Below are positions 43,298 to 57,013 of a DNA stretch of 64,000 nt, piece after piece. The translations under genes were made by a program, and so were the position numbers. How positions within the stretch are numbered: the stretch's first letter is position 1; each line of letters starts with the position of its first letter. The notes beneath the pieces were generated by a model that did not search any database, was not told where the DNA came from, and saw nothing but the letters and a program-made list of their open reading frames with translations. The stretch comes from Gymnopilus junonius. Taxonomy: Eukaryota > Basidiomycota > Agaricomycetes > Agaricales > Galerinaceae. The stretch spans positions 1 to 64,000 of the forward strand of contig JADNYJ010000155.1 in assembly GCA_015501075.1 (NCBI GenBank), in the 5' to 3' direction.

Positions 43298-46200
43298 TCA
43301 ACCAATGCGCCCACCTTCAGCGCTCGCAATCAATGTCTGGACCTGTGGTCCATACTGGTTCGTCAATTTCCCAAGTTCCTGCTGCAGATACTGAAGTGGA
43401 TTTTGAACATAAGCAACAGGATCGGGCTCAGCTGTCTCAGAAGCGGCGAGACGAGAGTAAGCGGCTTGGTAACCAGCGGTCTGCTCCTCAAAGTCAATGG
43501 CAGTTATTGATGAATCGCCTTGCTCGTCATGCTTGACATCGAGGTACTGGGGTTCGCTGAATAATTTTCCAAGAGCAGAGTAAGTCGGCGACCTGTGAAT
43601 AATGAATGAGATAGACATTGGGACATATAAGGAAATAGCTTACCATGCTCTAACTGAAGGCTCTTGCATCATCAACGTGCTATGACAAAGCAGACGAGTA
43701 ACGCCAATGACGGCCAATTTGCGTTCTTTATGGGGGAATTTGGGAGCTTGAGGAATAACAAAGTTTGTTAGGACCTGAGACCAGAGTCTGTCAAAGCGCG
43801 TTCAGTTCTGCGGATCCGCCAAGTGATGATGGGTGCACGTACCCGGGTTGAATTTCTTCAACCTTCTGGATGATGAAATCAGGCGTCAGCCCTTCCACAT
43901 TAATGGCCATTGTGTAAAGTATAAACTTTGCGAAGAGATAGATGTATTTATCCGTCTTGCTGGTCTGCAGGCGTGTCAGTAAAACGATGAAAACTGGCTT
44001 TAGATATTGTTGAAGGTCAGCCCTAGGGGTTGTCGTCTGTGTAGCGAATGCGAACGATAGGATCTGAAAGACTCACGGCTTCACATTCAACATGACAGAT
44101 TGAAGGAGCTCAATTCCCCAGACATCATTCAACTTGGACGGGATTAAGCGTTGCTGAGCCACCGCCAAGACAGACGCCACCTGGCCGGCCGCGAACATTT
44201 GAGCAGCATCCTGCGCAAGGAAAGACTTGAGCAGCCTAACGAGACCAGGGATGCTACCTTTCTGCTGCCACATGGCCGGAGTGAAAAGGAATGGAAGAAG
44301 ATTGCGATATTCAGCGGGAACCCCCCTTCCGCGATGGAATTCAAGCATCTGGGCGAGGATTTGGAAGACATAAGGGATGTATTCTGGTGGAGGTGAGATT
44401 ATCTATTCATCAAGTGAACTTCAGGAACAAAAGGAAGGGTAACATACGGTCGATGTCTTGCTGGATAATTATGATGAAAGGCCCAAACAATGCCTGTTCA
44501 AAGGTTGGTAGAGAAGCTGGAGAGCCGCCAACAACAAATCTAGAAGATGTTTAGTGAGTCGGAGATCAGTGACAGATAAGCGACGGACCTCATCAAACCA
44601 GATATGCTTTCAAAGATATACTGGTCGAAATGAGGGTTGCTAGGATTTTGGAGATGACACCCAAAATAGTAACCAAACGGCCCAGAATACGGTCATATCC
44701 AGGAATCAGTGTTTCACGAGCAGTGACCACGATCCGCATGACACCTTAATTTAATTATGAAAGTCAGCGAATTGACAAGTTTTAGGAGGACAGGACACCG
44801 ACACTTCATCAAATGATCGTTCTCGGCTACTTTCTCTGGCGTGCGAGCAGCTTCAATTCTGGTTAAAAGAGCATTTATCAACTCGATAGCAGAATCACGA
44901 ATGTCAGCCTGTGCGAAGCTGTTCCATAAAAACGGGACCGAGTGTGAGTTACTCGCCAGAATTGGAAGATTGAAAGACCCACAGCAGCTGATTGCCTTTC
45001 TTGATCGATAAAATTCGGTCGATGGTGATAGCAGCGTAGGTGTAGGTGACATAGTTTTCGGAACGAAGATGGTGCGCCAGACGAGGTAGAACAGAGAGCA
45101 GTTGTTCTTTGGTGAGCTACGAACCCATGTCAGTAGGTGACGTTCAAGAAAGAGTCGTGGGCTAAATATGGTACCTGGTTTCGAAACGTGAGCAAGAACC
45201 GAATAGCATCAACCTGCAGAATGGGGTGCACGGTTCCCGACGCCCGCTTGAAGGTCTTCAAAGACATTGGTAGAGAAGAATTCAACTACGTTAATCAAAG
45301 CGTTGGTTGAAGTAACGCCATGCTAAAAAGAGATAAATTAAAATGCAAAAATAATGACCTGCCTCATCGAAGAAACTGTACCTGCGCAGTCGAGCCCCTG
45401 GTCGCAATCGCTGTCAAGAGATAGATGGCGCCATCTTTAGCTTTCCAGTTCTCCTCCTTGTTGTCGGAATACTCTTTAAGCCCTTTGTTAATCCACGAGC
45501 CCACGATCTCCGTAGTGTCCGCTTCGTATCCGCTGCCAACGAGCGCTTGGAGTACATCTGCCGCAGCTTGTCGGCGGGTAGCTAAATCGGTTCCCGTCGT
45601 CGATACAGAAAGATCTAAACGGATGAATTCCAATGGGTCATCTTCAAATTGTTCGACATCATGTTCACGAAGGGTGACATTTGGAACTACGACGCCTTCC
45701 ACAAGCGCAGATATGGTGTCACGAGAAGAAAATAGGGCCTTGTAGTAACCTGATCGGATAGCCGTAGACAAGAAACGCAATGATTGAGACACGAGCTGCA
45801 GATAGACTTGAGATTAAAAATACATCCTTCCGATGAAGAAAAATGGAATACCGACAGCATCATCTGCCACTCCTGGCAGTTTGTTTGAACCAACTAGCGT
45901 CCACACGGCTTGCACCAACGTTTCCACAGACGCCGTTTTTTGAAGTTGTTCGGGATATAATTTAATGAACAACTAAAGAAAGGTCAGATTCTGATGCTTA
46001 TAGCACTGTCTTTGGTCTTACTTCGGCAATCTCGAAAATCCCCGTCTTTATTTGCGACGTCAGGGATGGTGTAGTATCATCTGGCTGCACAGCACTTAAG
46101 GAATTTGAATGACAGAGACAGATAAAAATGACCTACGTCACCCCTCAGCTCGATTGGGTCCCACAACAAAAAAGCCTGGAACCATCCTGTGCCCGGACCG

Positions 46201-47036
46201 AAAAATTCTTCGTGGCTATCCTCAATATCGGGAGGAAGATCTTGACATGTGAAGTCATGGTAAATCTCAACGAGAAGCACCATAGCTTGAGCAAGTAAGG
46301 CATAGTTTTGTGGTGGAGACGTGAGAGCGGGATTGGGGCTAGGTTGAACGAGAAGCAGTTTGGCAGTTTGTCTAAAGAGTTGCATAAATGGTAACATGAA
46401 TTTGGAGAGAACAAAGTTGATCTCGGTGAAGAGTTGATCTGATCGGACATGGGCTCGCCATTGTTGGAAAATGGAATGGGCTGTCTGCAGTACACCGATG
46501 TTTACATTATAATCTGTCTCAGAAAGAGACATAACGAGTTGCTAAAAAATAAATCTACTTTCAGAAGGATTCATGATATGACTGGAGATGACGCACGTCA
46601 ATGAGATTGTCCCACTTTGCAGGAAAGTCTAATTCAGCAATCAAAGCCACAGACTCAGCCACCTGTGCGCGTATCGCCTTGTCGGCTGGTGCAGATAAGG
46701 CAAGCATAGCCGGTACCAACTGCGCCCTTAATGCAGCCTTATCCTGTTCGGCCAAAGGCTGCACGTCCTAGATCGATCAGACAGGGTTCAGTCAGGGCGC
46801 GTCTCTGTCGCAGCATGTGGCACAAAACTCACTTCTTCCCATCTAAGTTTGGTTATGTTCTTCAGATATATACTCCCGGAGAGTCTGATTGCGCGATCTT
46901 GTGAAGATTCCAACACCAATCGCAGAAGATGAGTCAAAAAGCCTGGTTGTGCGCTCAAAGCACTCAGGTTTTGCTCGGCCTGTTTTCGGGTGTCTGGGTT
47001 GAGAGATGAGAGAAGGAGAGATGGAAGATCGGCCAT
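43298..47036 (-). CDS. CSE1: Cse1 / CAS exportin (importin-alpha re-exporter)
   Basis: CSE1 is a HEAT-repeat karyopherin that binds RanGTP and carries importin-alpha from the nucleus to the cytoplasm. The importin-beta N-terminal domain is clear: LLLSSLNPDTRKQAEQNL, RLSGSIYLKNITKLRW and VAESVALIAELDFPAKWDNL. Typical CSE1 segments follow: EIYHDFTCQDLPPDIEDS, SQIKTGIFEIAELFIKLYPE, SLRFLSTAIRSGYYKALF and VEQFEDDPLEFIRLDLS. The gene has more than a dozen exons; the first ones (46833-47036, 46597-46767, 46137-46541, 46022-46084) are multiples of three with GT-AG borders. The C-terminus ends at 43298 after NQYGPQVQTLIASAEGG. Length fits the family (about 950-1000 residues). The start was chosen at the importin-beta-like MADLPSLLLSS. 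Confidence 0.92.
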
Positions 47037-50000
47037 TTATGTTGTATACACAATTTGCGCGTACTAATCTTGAAATTTCGTGAAATCCGTGATAGTGGAG
47101 GAGGAGAAAAAGATCCTGAGCTTTTGCGCCAAATCTTCCAGACGCGTGCAGCACCGTCACCCGCGCACGTGACATTGACATCAACAACGGATTCAGATGG
47201 GCCAGAAAAAATCGAACACAAATTGGCCATTGTCTCCGACCGTCGTCTCCATCTAAACTCTACTTCAGTCTTGCGTATCTGGATATGTGGCCCCCTATAT
47301 ATCAAAGCCAAAGAATTTGCTGTCTGTTCCTCTCTTATGAAACAGGAGCGTATATGTTAATTTTCGCTGCCACTTTACGGGTGCCTTGAACCTGCTTTGG
47401 ACCTGCTTTTTGCTCTTCGTTATCTTCCAGGGATACACTCTTTTGCGGTGCCATAACTAATTCATCAATATTCTGCCCTCTTTTGTCCGATTTGGAGGCC
47501 TAAAACCATAAGTCTCTGGTCTTTGGCAATTTTCAGGCAATGACAAACACGCGGTGCTCCAAAGGACATTTAAAGTGATTGGTCCTTCAAATGCGGATTG
47601 CGGAGTCTTGTCAGAATGCTTGCTCCTCTCCATTCTTTATTCTTGCATGCTAGGGCATGGGCCGCATGGATGCCAATCCTGGACTCGACGTAACTCGGAT
47701 CCTGATGGTTGGGCACTCCATTCTTTCCCACTCAGTGGGTGCCCGTCATGTGGGGAAATTTCCAGTCTATCGCTGGTAGCGATAGACAGACAGATCATCT
47801 TTTTTGACTTGCCCATCTCCTGATGGCCCATTCCGCATTGGTAAACCAAAACCTCCTGAACGCCTTTACTATAGTGCCTTGCCTCAGGGGGCCTCACGTT
47901 GAATTTGAAGGTCGACAGGTTTAATGCCGAAATCTTTACTTCAGTTTTGTTGACCTCGGACTGACGTGGCTTGGGCGTTTGCATAGCAAATTATAAAACT
48001 ATTGATGGCTCTCAGGTCCTTATAGAAATATAAATCAGCCATCCGGGCCAGACATGAACCTCAATTTTCCGCAGCAGCTACTTATTTGTACCCAGTCTTG
48101 TCATTGGACAGCGTTCTTTAATGGACTGATCACTCCCAGGTGTCAGCCTTTCCGAGTTCACCACCCACATACCTCCGAATTTTGTTCCTCCGTGAAGAAG
48201 CCAGGCGACTGACAGGAGACCGCCAAAATAAGGGTTCTAGCAACCTTAAAATAATGCATAAACTCCTCGAATCTATTTGAAAAGGCGCAGCCTAGGTAAG
48301 TGAATTGGTTAAGTCAAGTTACTGGTACTTATAAGGCTTTAAGTGTAAACTAGGGGAAAAGAAAGGATAACGAGAAGACAAACACTCCGTTAAAGTGACA
48401 AGCGAAAAGGAAGAGGACTAACGGTGATGAAACACCTATTACACAACTATCTGTCAACTGGTTTCGGGGCGGGGTCCATCTACTCGATGGGCGGGTCAGG
48501 GTGACAGATTTACAGATGTTTGGGTACGACACGCGCAGCGAGGACGATCATCCCCGTCGACAAAAGCTACATTTCGAAGGAGAAACGTTAGTGACGACCG
48601 TCTTGGCTGGCTTAAGCCTAGAACACAAGGCCTATCAGCAACATTCCCACTGCGCCAAAATAAACCACGCACCACTGGTTACATGTCTGAGGACAGGTCG
48701 CCGGGGAACAAGATGGGTTATGAAACTGGCTATAGCGGCAGTTGGCAGAGCGACAGTCGACCTATGAAAGGAAGAAACAGAAAGAAAGGGACATTCATGT
48801 TTAAGTAACCTGCGACGAAGATATTGTGGAACCGAGATGAGGCGTACCCGACTGTCCGATTGAGGATGGTCATGGCCACAAGCATGGCGCGTGCACTGGA
48901 CTTCTCGGAAGCACATTTTGAGATAATAAAATGGAGATGATAGGCAGCGATGTAGTCTGTTGGAGGAGATATGCTCGTCAGCGATGGACTATTGAACGAA
49001 CTTCCTCACACATCGCTCTACCTTATAAACCCCCAACTATTGCGTCAAAGGTGTGAAGGATGATGGACACAACCTCCCGTACTTTCGTCACTTTTTAAAG
49101 AGCATTGAGTTGGTAAGAATTTGTCAGAGAACACAGCCGTACGGTCGGTGCACGTCGGGGCAGCGAAAGAGCTTCGATGTCCCAAAAGAGGATAGCGAAA
49201 AACAGAGATTGCGCTAAGGCTTTTCGAGATCTGAGTGGTGGAATGAAGCAATGCCAACCAATAAGGGAGGGGCAATTGTGAGGTTAAATTGATTATTGTT
49301 CGTGGTCACCCTGAAGTGGCATCGCTTCCAGGGTTTGGATTAGCACTCCGAGGCGGAGAGGTAGTTGAACACAGAGTAGATGTCATCATATTTTCTTCCG
49401 TATGGCAGATGAACCTTCATTTCTCAATTTTCGCTCTCCAAAAATCAAAAGACGCTTGCTCCTTATGTCTCGCGATATAAATTGGCGCGGGTCTACGTTC
49501 TCCGGCCGGGCAGCTTGAAATAAGCTCATTTCGGTGCCCTCAATAGCGGATGTCCAGGGACTCCGGAAAATGCTTAATGATATTTAGCCGGATGCGATTG
49601 ATCCGGGTCAACTGCTTGTCGGGATCTATGTATTAAGTACACACAACATGACATCTAGTATTTGGGAGATGAGCAAAAGCGCCCCAGGACAATTAATCAC
49701 AGCCCGATCTTCGACGTCAAATACGTACATGATGCTCGCGCATGCTTAAACTTTAACGGGCAATTCTCTTATGTTTGCCGCCGATCTGATGCGCAATTTG
49801 TCGACATCGAGTCTAGCGAAGACATAGAAACATACGTATAAGGTGCTTGTCAGAAGCTAGAAGGCTTCGATAAGATGAAGGAAATACATGTAAATGATGA
49901 GTTTTAACTCATTAAACATGTCATAATAATCATATTCTGTGAGAATCGGTAGATATACAAAGAAAAGGATGGGGATGACAGAATACGTCAAGAAATTTCA

Positions 50001-50173
50001 CGAAGGGAACGGAGGGACCACATAAACGGCATGCCTGCAAGGTGACCACCCGAGCTCCACCCATCATATTGTCGGCGTGCATAGGCATTGTGATCCGTCG
50101 GAACACTGGAGGGGAAAGAGCACTAAAGAATACATGCGATGCGTCATGCGAAAATCAAAAAGAACAGAAGCTA
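47037..50173. other. Long gap, no supported gene
   Basis: About 3.1 kb upstream of CSE1 and downstream of HIS2. No protein-like frame was recognised. A perfect 10-bp hairpin (GTCTATCGCT / AGCGATAGAC, loop GGT) lies at 47765-47787; its role, if any, is unclear. Confidence 0.55.
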
Positions 50174-51220
50174 TTACGTAGTGTTTTGACGCCAAAAACC
50201 GTGGTCTAACCAATCTCCGTCAAGCCTGACAGGTTGAATTCTCCTCCCGGCAGCGTTTGGCGTAGTACTTTGTTGTAAATACCAAAGTTGGGTCACACCC
50301 ACAGACTGCAGATATCCTGGCAGGCGGTCGTAATTTAGTCCGACTGCATTCGGTCCGTGGCTGTCATCGGATAGGGCAAAGCGGCCTCCGAGGCTGTTGA
50401 TTACCTAATGCAAACGTTATCAGCCCCGCCTTCAGGATTGCACCGCGAGTCGACCTCCGACTTGCCTCTACAACGTCTTCCGCGGGGTAGGCCGTATCCC
50501 ACTTCTTTCTGAATGCCGCTGCGTTCAGCTCGAACAACGCACCATATTGGACGGCATAACGAACATTCCGCTCGATCTTTGAGAATACGCGGGGGTAGTC
50601 CCGAAAGTGTAGAGAAGGCTGATAAAGGCGACATAGATCGAAATGGCCAACCACCTCTGGCTTGAAGCGTCTAAGGAGTTCGTATTGTGCATCAAAATAT
50701 GCCGAAAGGAATACTTCTTGACGGTCTTCTTCTTTCTCGTCGGCGAAACTGGCGAGGGCTTGCTGATAAGTAGGCAAGTCGAAGTCTATTGGGATTCCGT
50801 TGACATGATGAATAGATCCAACAATATATTCCACGCGGTCTCCGAATCTTTCCAGAGTCTTTTCGAGATTTTCGAGGTCGAGACCTGTAATGAATTCCGT
50901 TTCCAGTCCTACTAAGAGGGTAATTTGGCTGGCATAGAGTGACTTGAGACGATGTGCTTCCACCACAAAGCTATCAAATTGACTTGAAAGTGATTCGATT
51001 GGAAACTGACCCTTCTCTGTAACTCAGCGAACCTCATACGAATGAAAAAGGAGGTATTTACCTCCTCAGGGTAAAGATCGACCTCCCGATAACGTGGAAC
51101 GTGTTCCGTTAAGCCGTACACCTGAAAGCGCTTGCGTATAGCCTCTTGTACAACTTCCTCCAATAATCCGGAGGCATGCTTACAGAACTGGCCAGAGTGA
51201 GAGTGATGGCTGTGAGGCAT
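50174..51220 (-). CDS. HIS2: Histidinol-phosphatase, PHP family
   Basis: This enzyme removes phosphate from L-histidinol phosphate in histidine biosynthesis, in the cytosol. Metal-binding motifs of the PHP fold are all visible: HSHHSHSGQF near the N-terminus, GLTEHVPRY, LLVGLETEFI, IVGSIHHVNG, VGHFDLCRLY and, after the last intron, ALSDDSHGPNAVG. An intron lies near 50960-51060, its exact borders unsure. The last intron (about 50405-50470) seems to have a GC donor: GAG followed by GCAAGT, ending CATTAG, which joins EDVVE to VINSLGGRF. The stop is at 50174-50176 after HGFWRQNTT. Length is about 320 residues, normal for HIS2. Confidence 0.9.
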
Positions 51221-51493
51221 GCTTTATGAAAAAGGGTCTTGAATAGCCGGAAATCAGATCATTTCTGGCATTCTGCGCGATCGGCGATCAAAATTAGAAC
51301 ATGCCGACCTGCCGAAACATTAGGCAGATTTTATCTTATCTGATGAGATGAAGTCTCGCAAATATAATACATTTTAGCTAGATGACAAGATTGTGACTTT
51401 ATAATAAATAATATGGAGTCGTGTCCCATGCAAATAAAATATCCAGCCAACTGGCTGCGTCGATTTTTGTTTGTTTTCGAATTCCGCAAGTTA

Positions 51494-53526
51494 CTAAACG
51501 TAGTGGCCCCTGCTTCCTGCTCTGCCCTGACGCACAAACAAGGTTCTCGAAATGGCCATCCCAATGGCTCCGCAGAAGATCATGGTCTGGACAAATATCA
51601 GAGTCTATATCTCTAGATCTCGAGAAATGAAGGGACTTACTCCACAAAAAATAATTGACCTGGACCAGGCGAAGTGGCCCGCGTCAGACTTTAGCAAACT
51701 ACCTTCGATAGGTGTGCCAACCAGCATCGATATCCCAACGATCGAGAAAGCAATTCCCATACGTGTTCTAAGTGGTCGTCATTAAAGGTAAACTAAAACG
51801 GATTCTTGATCGTACCCTTGCTCCTTTGCATGGTTGCATAGCTGTGCCAAAAGAGAAGGTATGAGTGAAATATCTATATGAAATTAGGACAAAAGTATGC
51901 CAAGCGATCATAAGAAAAATGACGAACATGATCCAGACCAAAATCCAAAAAGAAGTCCAAAGACGATTACGCCAGGGAAGTCTGATATGGCAAACATTGT
52001 GAACGCCAATCCGGAAGATATGAAGAGGCAAGGAAGTAGTAAGTTATACGTTCCGAACTTGTCAGCAAAGAAATTGGGCAATAAGCGTCCCAGGGCGCTT
52101 CCAGCATTTAGGATCGCCAACTAAATAGAAATTGGCTGTTAGTGACCCCAGATTAACTCGATTGGGAGCCAGCGGACGTACAGAGTAAAAGGCTAAATTA
52201 TTGCTGATTTTACGGTTAACAGCGTATAGTTGGAGGTAAAAGTCTAAAGGTAATCCTTTAACTATCTGAGTCGAGAAAAGAATGCTTCTGGCGTACAAGG
52301 GAAGAATAGTCCAAGATTTATGCAAAAGGCTCTGTATTACGACAAGTCAAAAAAGATGAAAGGATATAAATCAGACAAACTCACGATGCAACTGACACGA
52401 GAAATGCGGAATCCTGACAAATAACGCGGATGTTTGGCCTCTGTGAACCACAAGCGATGGGTTTCGTTTTCATTAGAAAATTTGACGCCAGGAGCATAAC
52501 ACCGCACAGAGCCGCAGTCGCCCGAATAGCGTTCGCAAACGATGTCCGTTGACTGAATTCGTTCAATAATATTGGCCAAATTATTCCACCGAAAGACGCT
52601 CCCTGTCAAACTATCATTACCCAAAAGACAAAATGAAATGACAAAAAAGATCTGCTTACAGATACTGCTATCCCCGTGGACAGGGCTCGGCGACGTTTAA
52701 AGTGGTGTCCGATGACTGTAAGAGACGGAAGAAAAAGAAGAGATTGGCCAAGCCCCATTCCCACTGCTTGCGCCAAAAATACCTGATCAACCGTAAGAGC
52801 GATGCTTCTATTACATTTTACTGATTCTAAGAATGAAACTCACTTCATAGTACTGATGCTGACGCGCTAACGATAGCATGAACATAGATGTAATTTGGAG
52901 AATTGTGCCCAGGGCGATCATATAGTGGCTGTCAGAGGGTGTCAAGTCTGGCGACATCACCGACGCCGGAAACGGGCAGACGAGGCGGTACCTACAAATA
53001 TCCCGCGTCAAACGCTCTGCCGATAAAGAATCCAGGAATATATTGCATAAAAAGCTGAAAGCTTCCAATCCAGCTGAATAACGAAGCAAAGACAAAAAGC
53101 ATGAATCATCAGATCAAAGTGATATTAAATCCATTCGATTTACCCACCTGATGTTAGAAGGACTCTCCTGGCTCAAAAAAATCTGGTGTAGTAGTCCTGG
53201 TAGATACCGAACGCTGATACGTAACTTCGAACATGTGAACGCGGAAGGACTGTAGGGAGGGTTAGGTACATACCCGTATGTGCAGAATTGCACCATCCAA
53301 CTGGGTGCGTAATCAATGAGGTAGTTCGAGACCAGAAGAACCACAAGACGTACGCTCCAACTATTGTCCACCAAGCATGGTTACCACCGTCGTAGATTGA
53401 GGAATCCTGGGGTAACTGGGATGAGTGCGGTTGAGACTGGTCGGCAACTGCACATTTTTCGCCCTCAAAACTTTGTGGATGGCTTGGTACGTCCTGGATT
53501 GTAACAGAGCCGCTGCCTTCCGACAT
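51494..53526 (-). CDS. MFS transporter, monocarboxylate-transporter-like
   Basis: A plasma-membrane or organelle carrier of the fungal MCT-like group (substrate unknown; such proteins carry monocarboxylates, riboflavin or others). The hydrophilic N-terminus MSEGSGSVTIQDVPSHPQ leads to the signature YDGGNHAWWTIVGAYVLWFF; after an intron comes FGIYQDYYTRFFLSQESPSN and, later, PDLTPSDSHYMIALGTILQI, QAVGMGLGQSLLFLPSL-like and HHFKRRRALSTGIAVS. The second half has NAGSALGRLLPNFFADKFGT, then RTRMGIAFSIVGISMLVGTP and FCGAIGMAISRTLFVRQGR. Around nine short exons, all with GT-AG borders where checked. The stop TAG at 51494-51496 follows AGSRGHYV. About twelve membrane helices can be drawn. Confidence 0.85.
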
Positions 53527-56500
53527 GAGAGGGCAAAAGCGAGCGAGTGAGGATCGCGAAAGGGAAAATTCTTACACAGAAAGAATAAGGTGTTCCCCTT
53601 TTATATATCGTTATGATCGGGCAATCCGAAGCAGAAGAGGCGGGAGCCGCTGTTCGCAAGAGATCCAATCGGTTGGCAATTACCTCCTCGTGTACCTTAT
53701 ATTAACACAAAGTTAGTCTCTACCGATATAGATACTAACTGCCAAAGGGTCTTTTCATGGGAATGCCTCCTGGTTCCCGTTTGTACGATGTGAGTAAGTT
53801 GAAACAACGGTAATCCAATACCTTACCGACGTCCTATCTTCATGATTTATTTTGTATGCTCTATCGTGCCTCCAGCCCCGCCGAGTTCTACCGTATTCGC
53901 TTGTTGCTATTGAATTAATTTGTAAGGTGCCAGTTTCGTATATTGAATGTGTTGCGATCCGTTAACTTGAAGACAACTCGTCATTACATGGAACGACTGA
54001 CAGACTCGTGACGTTCTGACTTTGATTAAGAAGTAACTAATCCTTCGTGGACGAAATACAGTCTACTAGACTCAAGCTGGTAAACTGGAGTTCCTCAGAG
54101 TCAGAAGGTTGTAGACTTAATACGAACCTTTCGTGATAAAACATCTGTTACATGCCGAGGCGCATGTTACATACTTAGCGGGCCTCATGCTCTTAAAAGA
54201 CCTTCAGAGACGCGCAGAAGCTGCCTAAGAGTATAGTACGAAGCATCAGCTCTCATTTGATGCACGGGCCATTATAATTGAATGTCATTGGTTAAGAAAC
54301 CTAGCACGGCGGGTTTTTTTTGCCATACACAATGAGCCATATTTCAAAGCTCGAGCTTTACTCATGAATGCGGGATGAAAAGGCACATTTGTCTTATTAA
54401 TTTTACAGAAACTTGGACCTCCAGTGGTAAAGGAAGTCTGAAACAATGGTGCTTCGCATGCAACTAGATGGCGGCGTACTCCACGTTAGAGGATACGCCA
54501 AAGCCGTGCAATGAGGCACACGTAAAGGAACGGAGTGGTTCATCGGATTCAAGCCTATATATAAGATTACTCCCCGGTCCAGCCCAGATGCTTCAAACGG
54601 AACGAAGTTGCGAGCGTCACTTCTCCGCTTATGCAGAAGCTCTAAAAGCTTCATCTGAAGTCGTTTCAGACGCTTCTACTATCTGCACTCACATGTGTAG
54701 CGGCAAGAAACGTTTAATGCGCCGGACGTCGCAAGGAGCAAAGCACTCTGGGCAGTGGATACGAGTACTCTACCTTCATGCACGCAACGAGTGGGGACCA
54801 CAGTAACCGGATTTGTGTTGTGCAACCAGCGCAAGCATCAAAAGAGGAAGCTCAAGAAGCCCTTCCGAGTGGAAACAAGCACAAGTAACGCCGAGCGGGT
54901 CGAGAAGCAATTGGAGGATTCTAGACCACCAGACTTCCGGATTCGATCGAAGGCTAGGTGATAGAGTGGAAAATACGAAAGATGTCACCCTTTGGAGGAT
55001 CCTACTAATGGCCCCTAGAAATACCCCGGGTCCAGCAACGCGACGTTTTATTGCAAGGCCATTATCTGTAGTGCGTCGATTAGGAAACGAAATTATCGCC
55101 CCCGTTATCCACAGAGTGAAACCTCACATTGTGAGCATGGTAAATGGTGTTTAATCGAGGCAGATTACGAGCGCTAAATTAGGAAGTGAAGTTAGATGGA
55201 CAAAACCTGTCAACTGGAATTGAAAGACCCCAGGATAATTGGGATATATTTATATCTACCTTCCTTGATTAAAACACCTCGGAGTCTTGGTCTACTTTTG
55301 AAGTTGGCCGTGCTGGAGGGTTGATTAAATAGTCTTCCGTAAGGCTCCTGTAGAAACTTAACTGTAATCGAAAACTGATGGCCAGACGTTGTTAGGGACT
55401 CACACATATCCAGTCGTCGAAAAATCCACTTCAGGCCATGTAATAACTATGAGATAAATCCGACTACACACACAGTTAAGTAAGAATCTAGGATGCGACT
55501 GGCAAAAAATTCGGTAACAATCAGTGGCCGTTCTGTAAGTGACATAGGGCAAGCATTGGGAGCATGCGATACGGCAAGGCAAGTACTAACACACCGTGGG
55601 CACTGGTGATAGACAGGCATGCGTAAATGCAAAGATGTACAGCCAAATGTTAGGATAAGTGAATACTTGGGATGATCATAGACGGCGCGTATCTTCACGG
55701 AAGGTCAAGCCTTTAAGGGAAGCCAAATACGGTGCAGACTCGATGAGATATCGAGTTACCAGCACGTTAAGGGACCCAAGATAAGCAGGAGGACTCAATA
55801 ATTTGCAATCTATAGCACTTCTGATCGTCCCAGAATATTTTGCCATAGTGAAAGCGGCAGAGGCAAAGTGAATTGACAATCAACAGGGCTTGAGAACATT
55901 AGGCTGAAAGGGCTGGACTCCTCCAGGCCGTGTCAATGTGAGGCGCAACAGATTCTAAGATGCCAGTAAAAGTAAGATCTTGGAAGTAAATCGGTGAGTA
56001 GAACTAGCAGAAGTCCTAGAGAATGCATAATCCTGAGGATAATAGAGGACATGGAAGTTCAAGTCAAGTTGGGACGCGACCAAGGCGTGACGTCATCTAC
56101 TTAGGTTTAACCGGCCCGAACACTTGTGTCCGAGCCTGTCTAATCGACGTTTTGCTCATTTGGACGGCCGGACGCTTTGGTCGTCATCGTCTCGGACCCA
56201 TTAGCCCATAACTGACGAGCTATTCATATTTTCAGAACGTCTATCGCGTAGAGTGTTTGGGTAGTGGCCAAAGGGATTTTGAGCTCTAGGGCTGAATTTA
56301 TGTGCATGTACCAGATGTTTGCCAAAACAATCAAGTCTTCGATATGGACTAGGCTTCAAGTTCTGAGCGTAAACGATACCTAACCGGAATTCCGAAATGC
56401 TGATCAAAAGCCAGCACGACCGCCCAATTCGAACGACACCAAATAACCTGTTCCAACCATGAGGTGTAATCGGCTCAACACCCACAGCGTCCAGGAATAG

Positions 56501-57013
56501 AATTTGCATGCCGTACATTAGACTTGACGCCATCACGGGGTATTCCAAGGTAGGCCTGGCAATCGACAGAAAGAGCTGAGCTCGTGGAGGTAGCACGAAT
56601 CATGACGCCACAAGTGGCACAGGCAAATATTCACTCAGTACCGGAAAAATACCCAGAGCTTGTTAGAACATTGCGGAAAGATAAAGCGTCAATCTGTGGA
56701 GCCGAGATAGAAGGCAAAAAATCCAGGGGTTTGGCATCCTCTGCTGAATGCATAGCATTTACTGACAACGTTGAGATAATGCCCGTTGACAGATAAACTT
56801 TATGGAACTTTCCAGCATTCAGAGTTTTAGAGTTGAGAATGGCAGTTCAACCCTCAATCTGAGGAGACTGTGACGTAGAGCCACAGTTATCCTACTTCAC
56901 ATTGAATCAGAACTGGCACAAAGTCTGTGTCAGGGGAGGATACTTTACTCATTGAGAACTTCGATTATTTTTCTTCGTATTTATCGGAAAATTACAAACC
57001 ACGAGAAGTACGT
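53527..57013. other. Long gap, no supported gene
   Basis: About 3.5 kb. Frames of 60-130 codons occur on both strands (for example 54813-55154 plus and 56201-56596 minus), but none shows a motif, an intron pattern or biased composition that I would trust. The MFS promoter should lie next to 53526. Confidence 0.55.

Noticed and set aside
47765..47787. Perfect 10-bp hairpin as a terminator or regulatory site
   Set aside because: Intrinsic hairpin terminators are not a feature of fungal nuclear genes, and there is no adjacent gene; noted in the gap only.
54468..55154. Two overlapping plus-strand frames in the 3.5-kb gap
   Set aside because: No conserved motif or splice pattern; likely chance frames.
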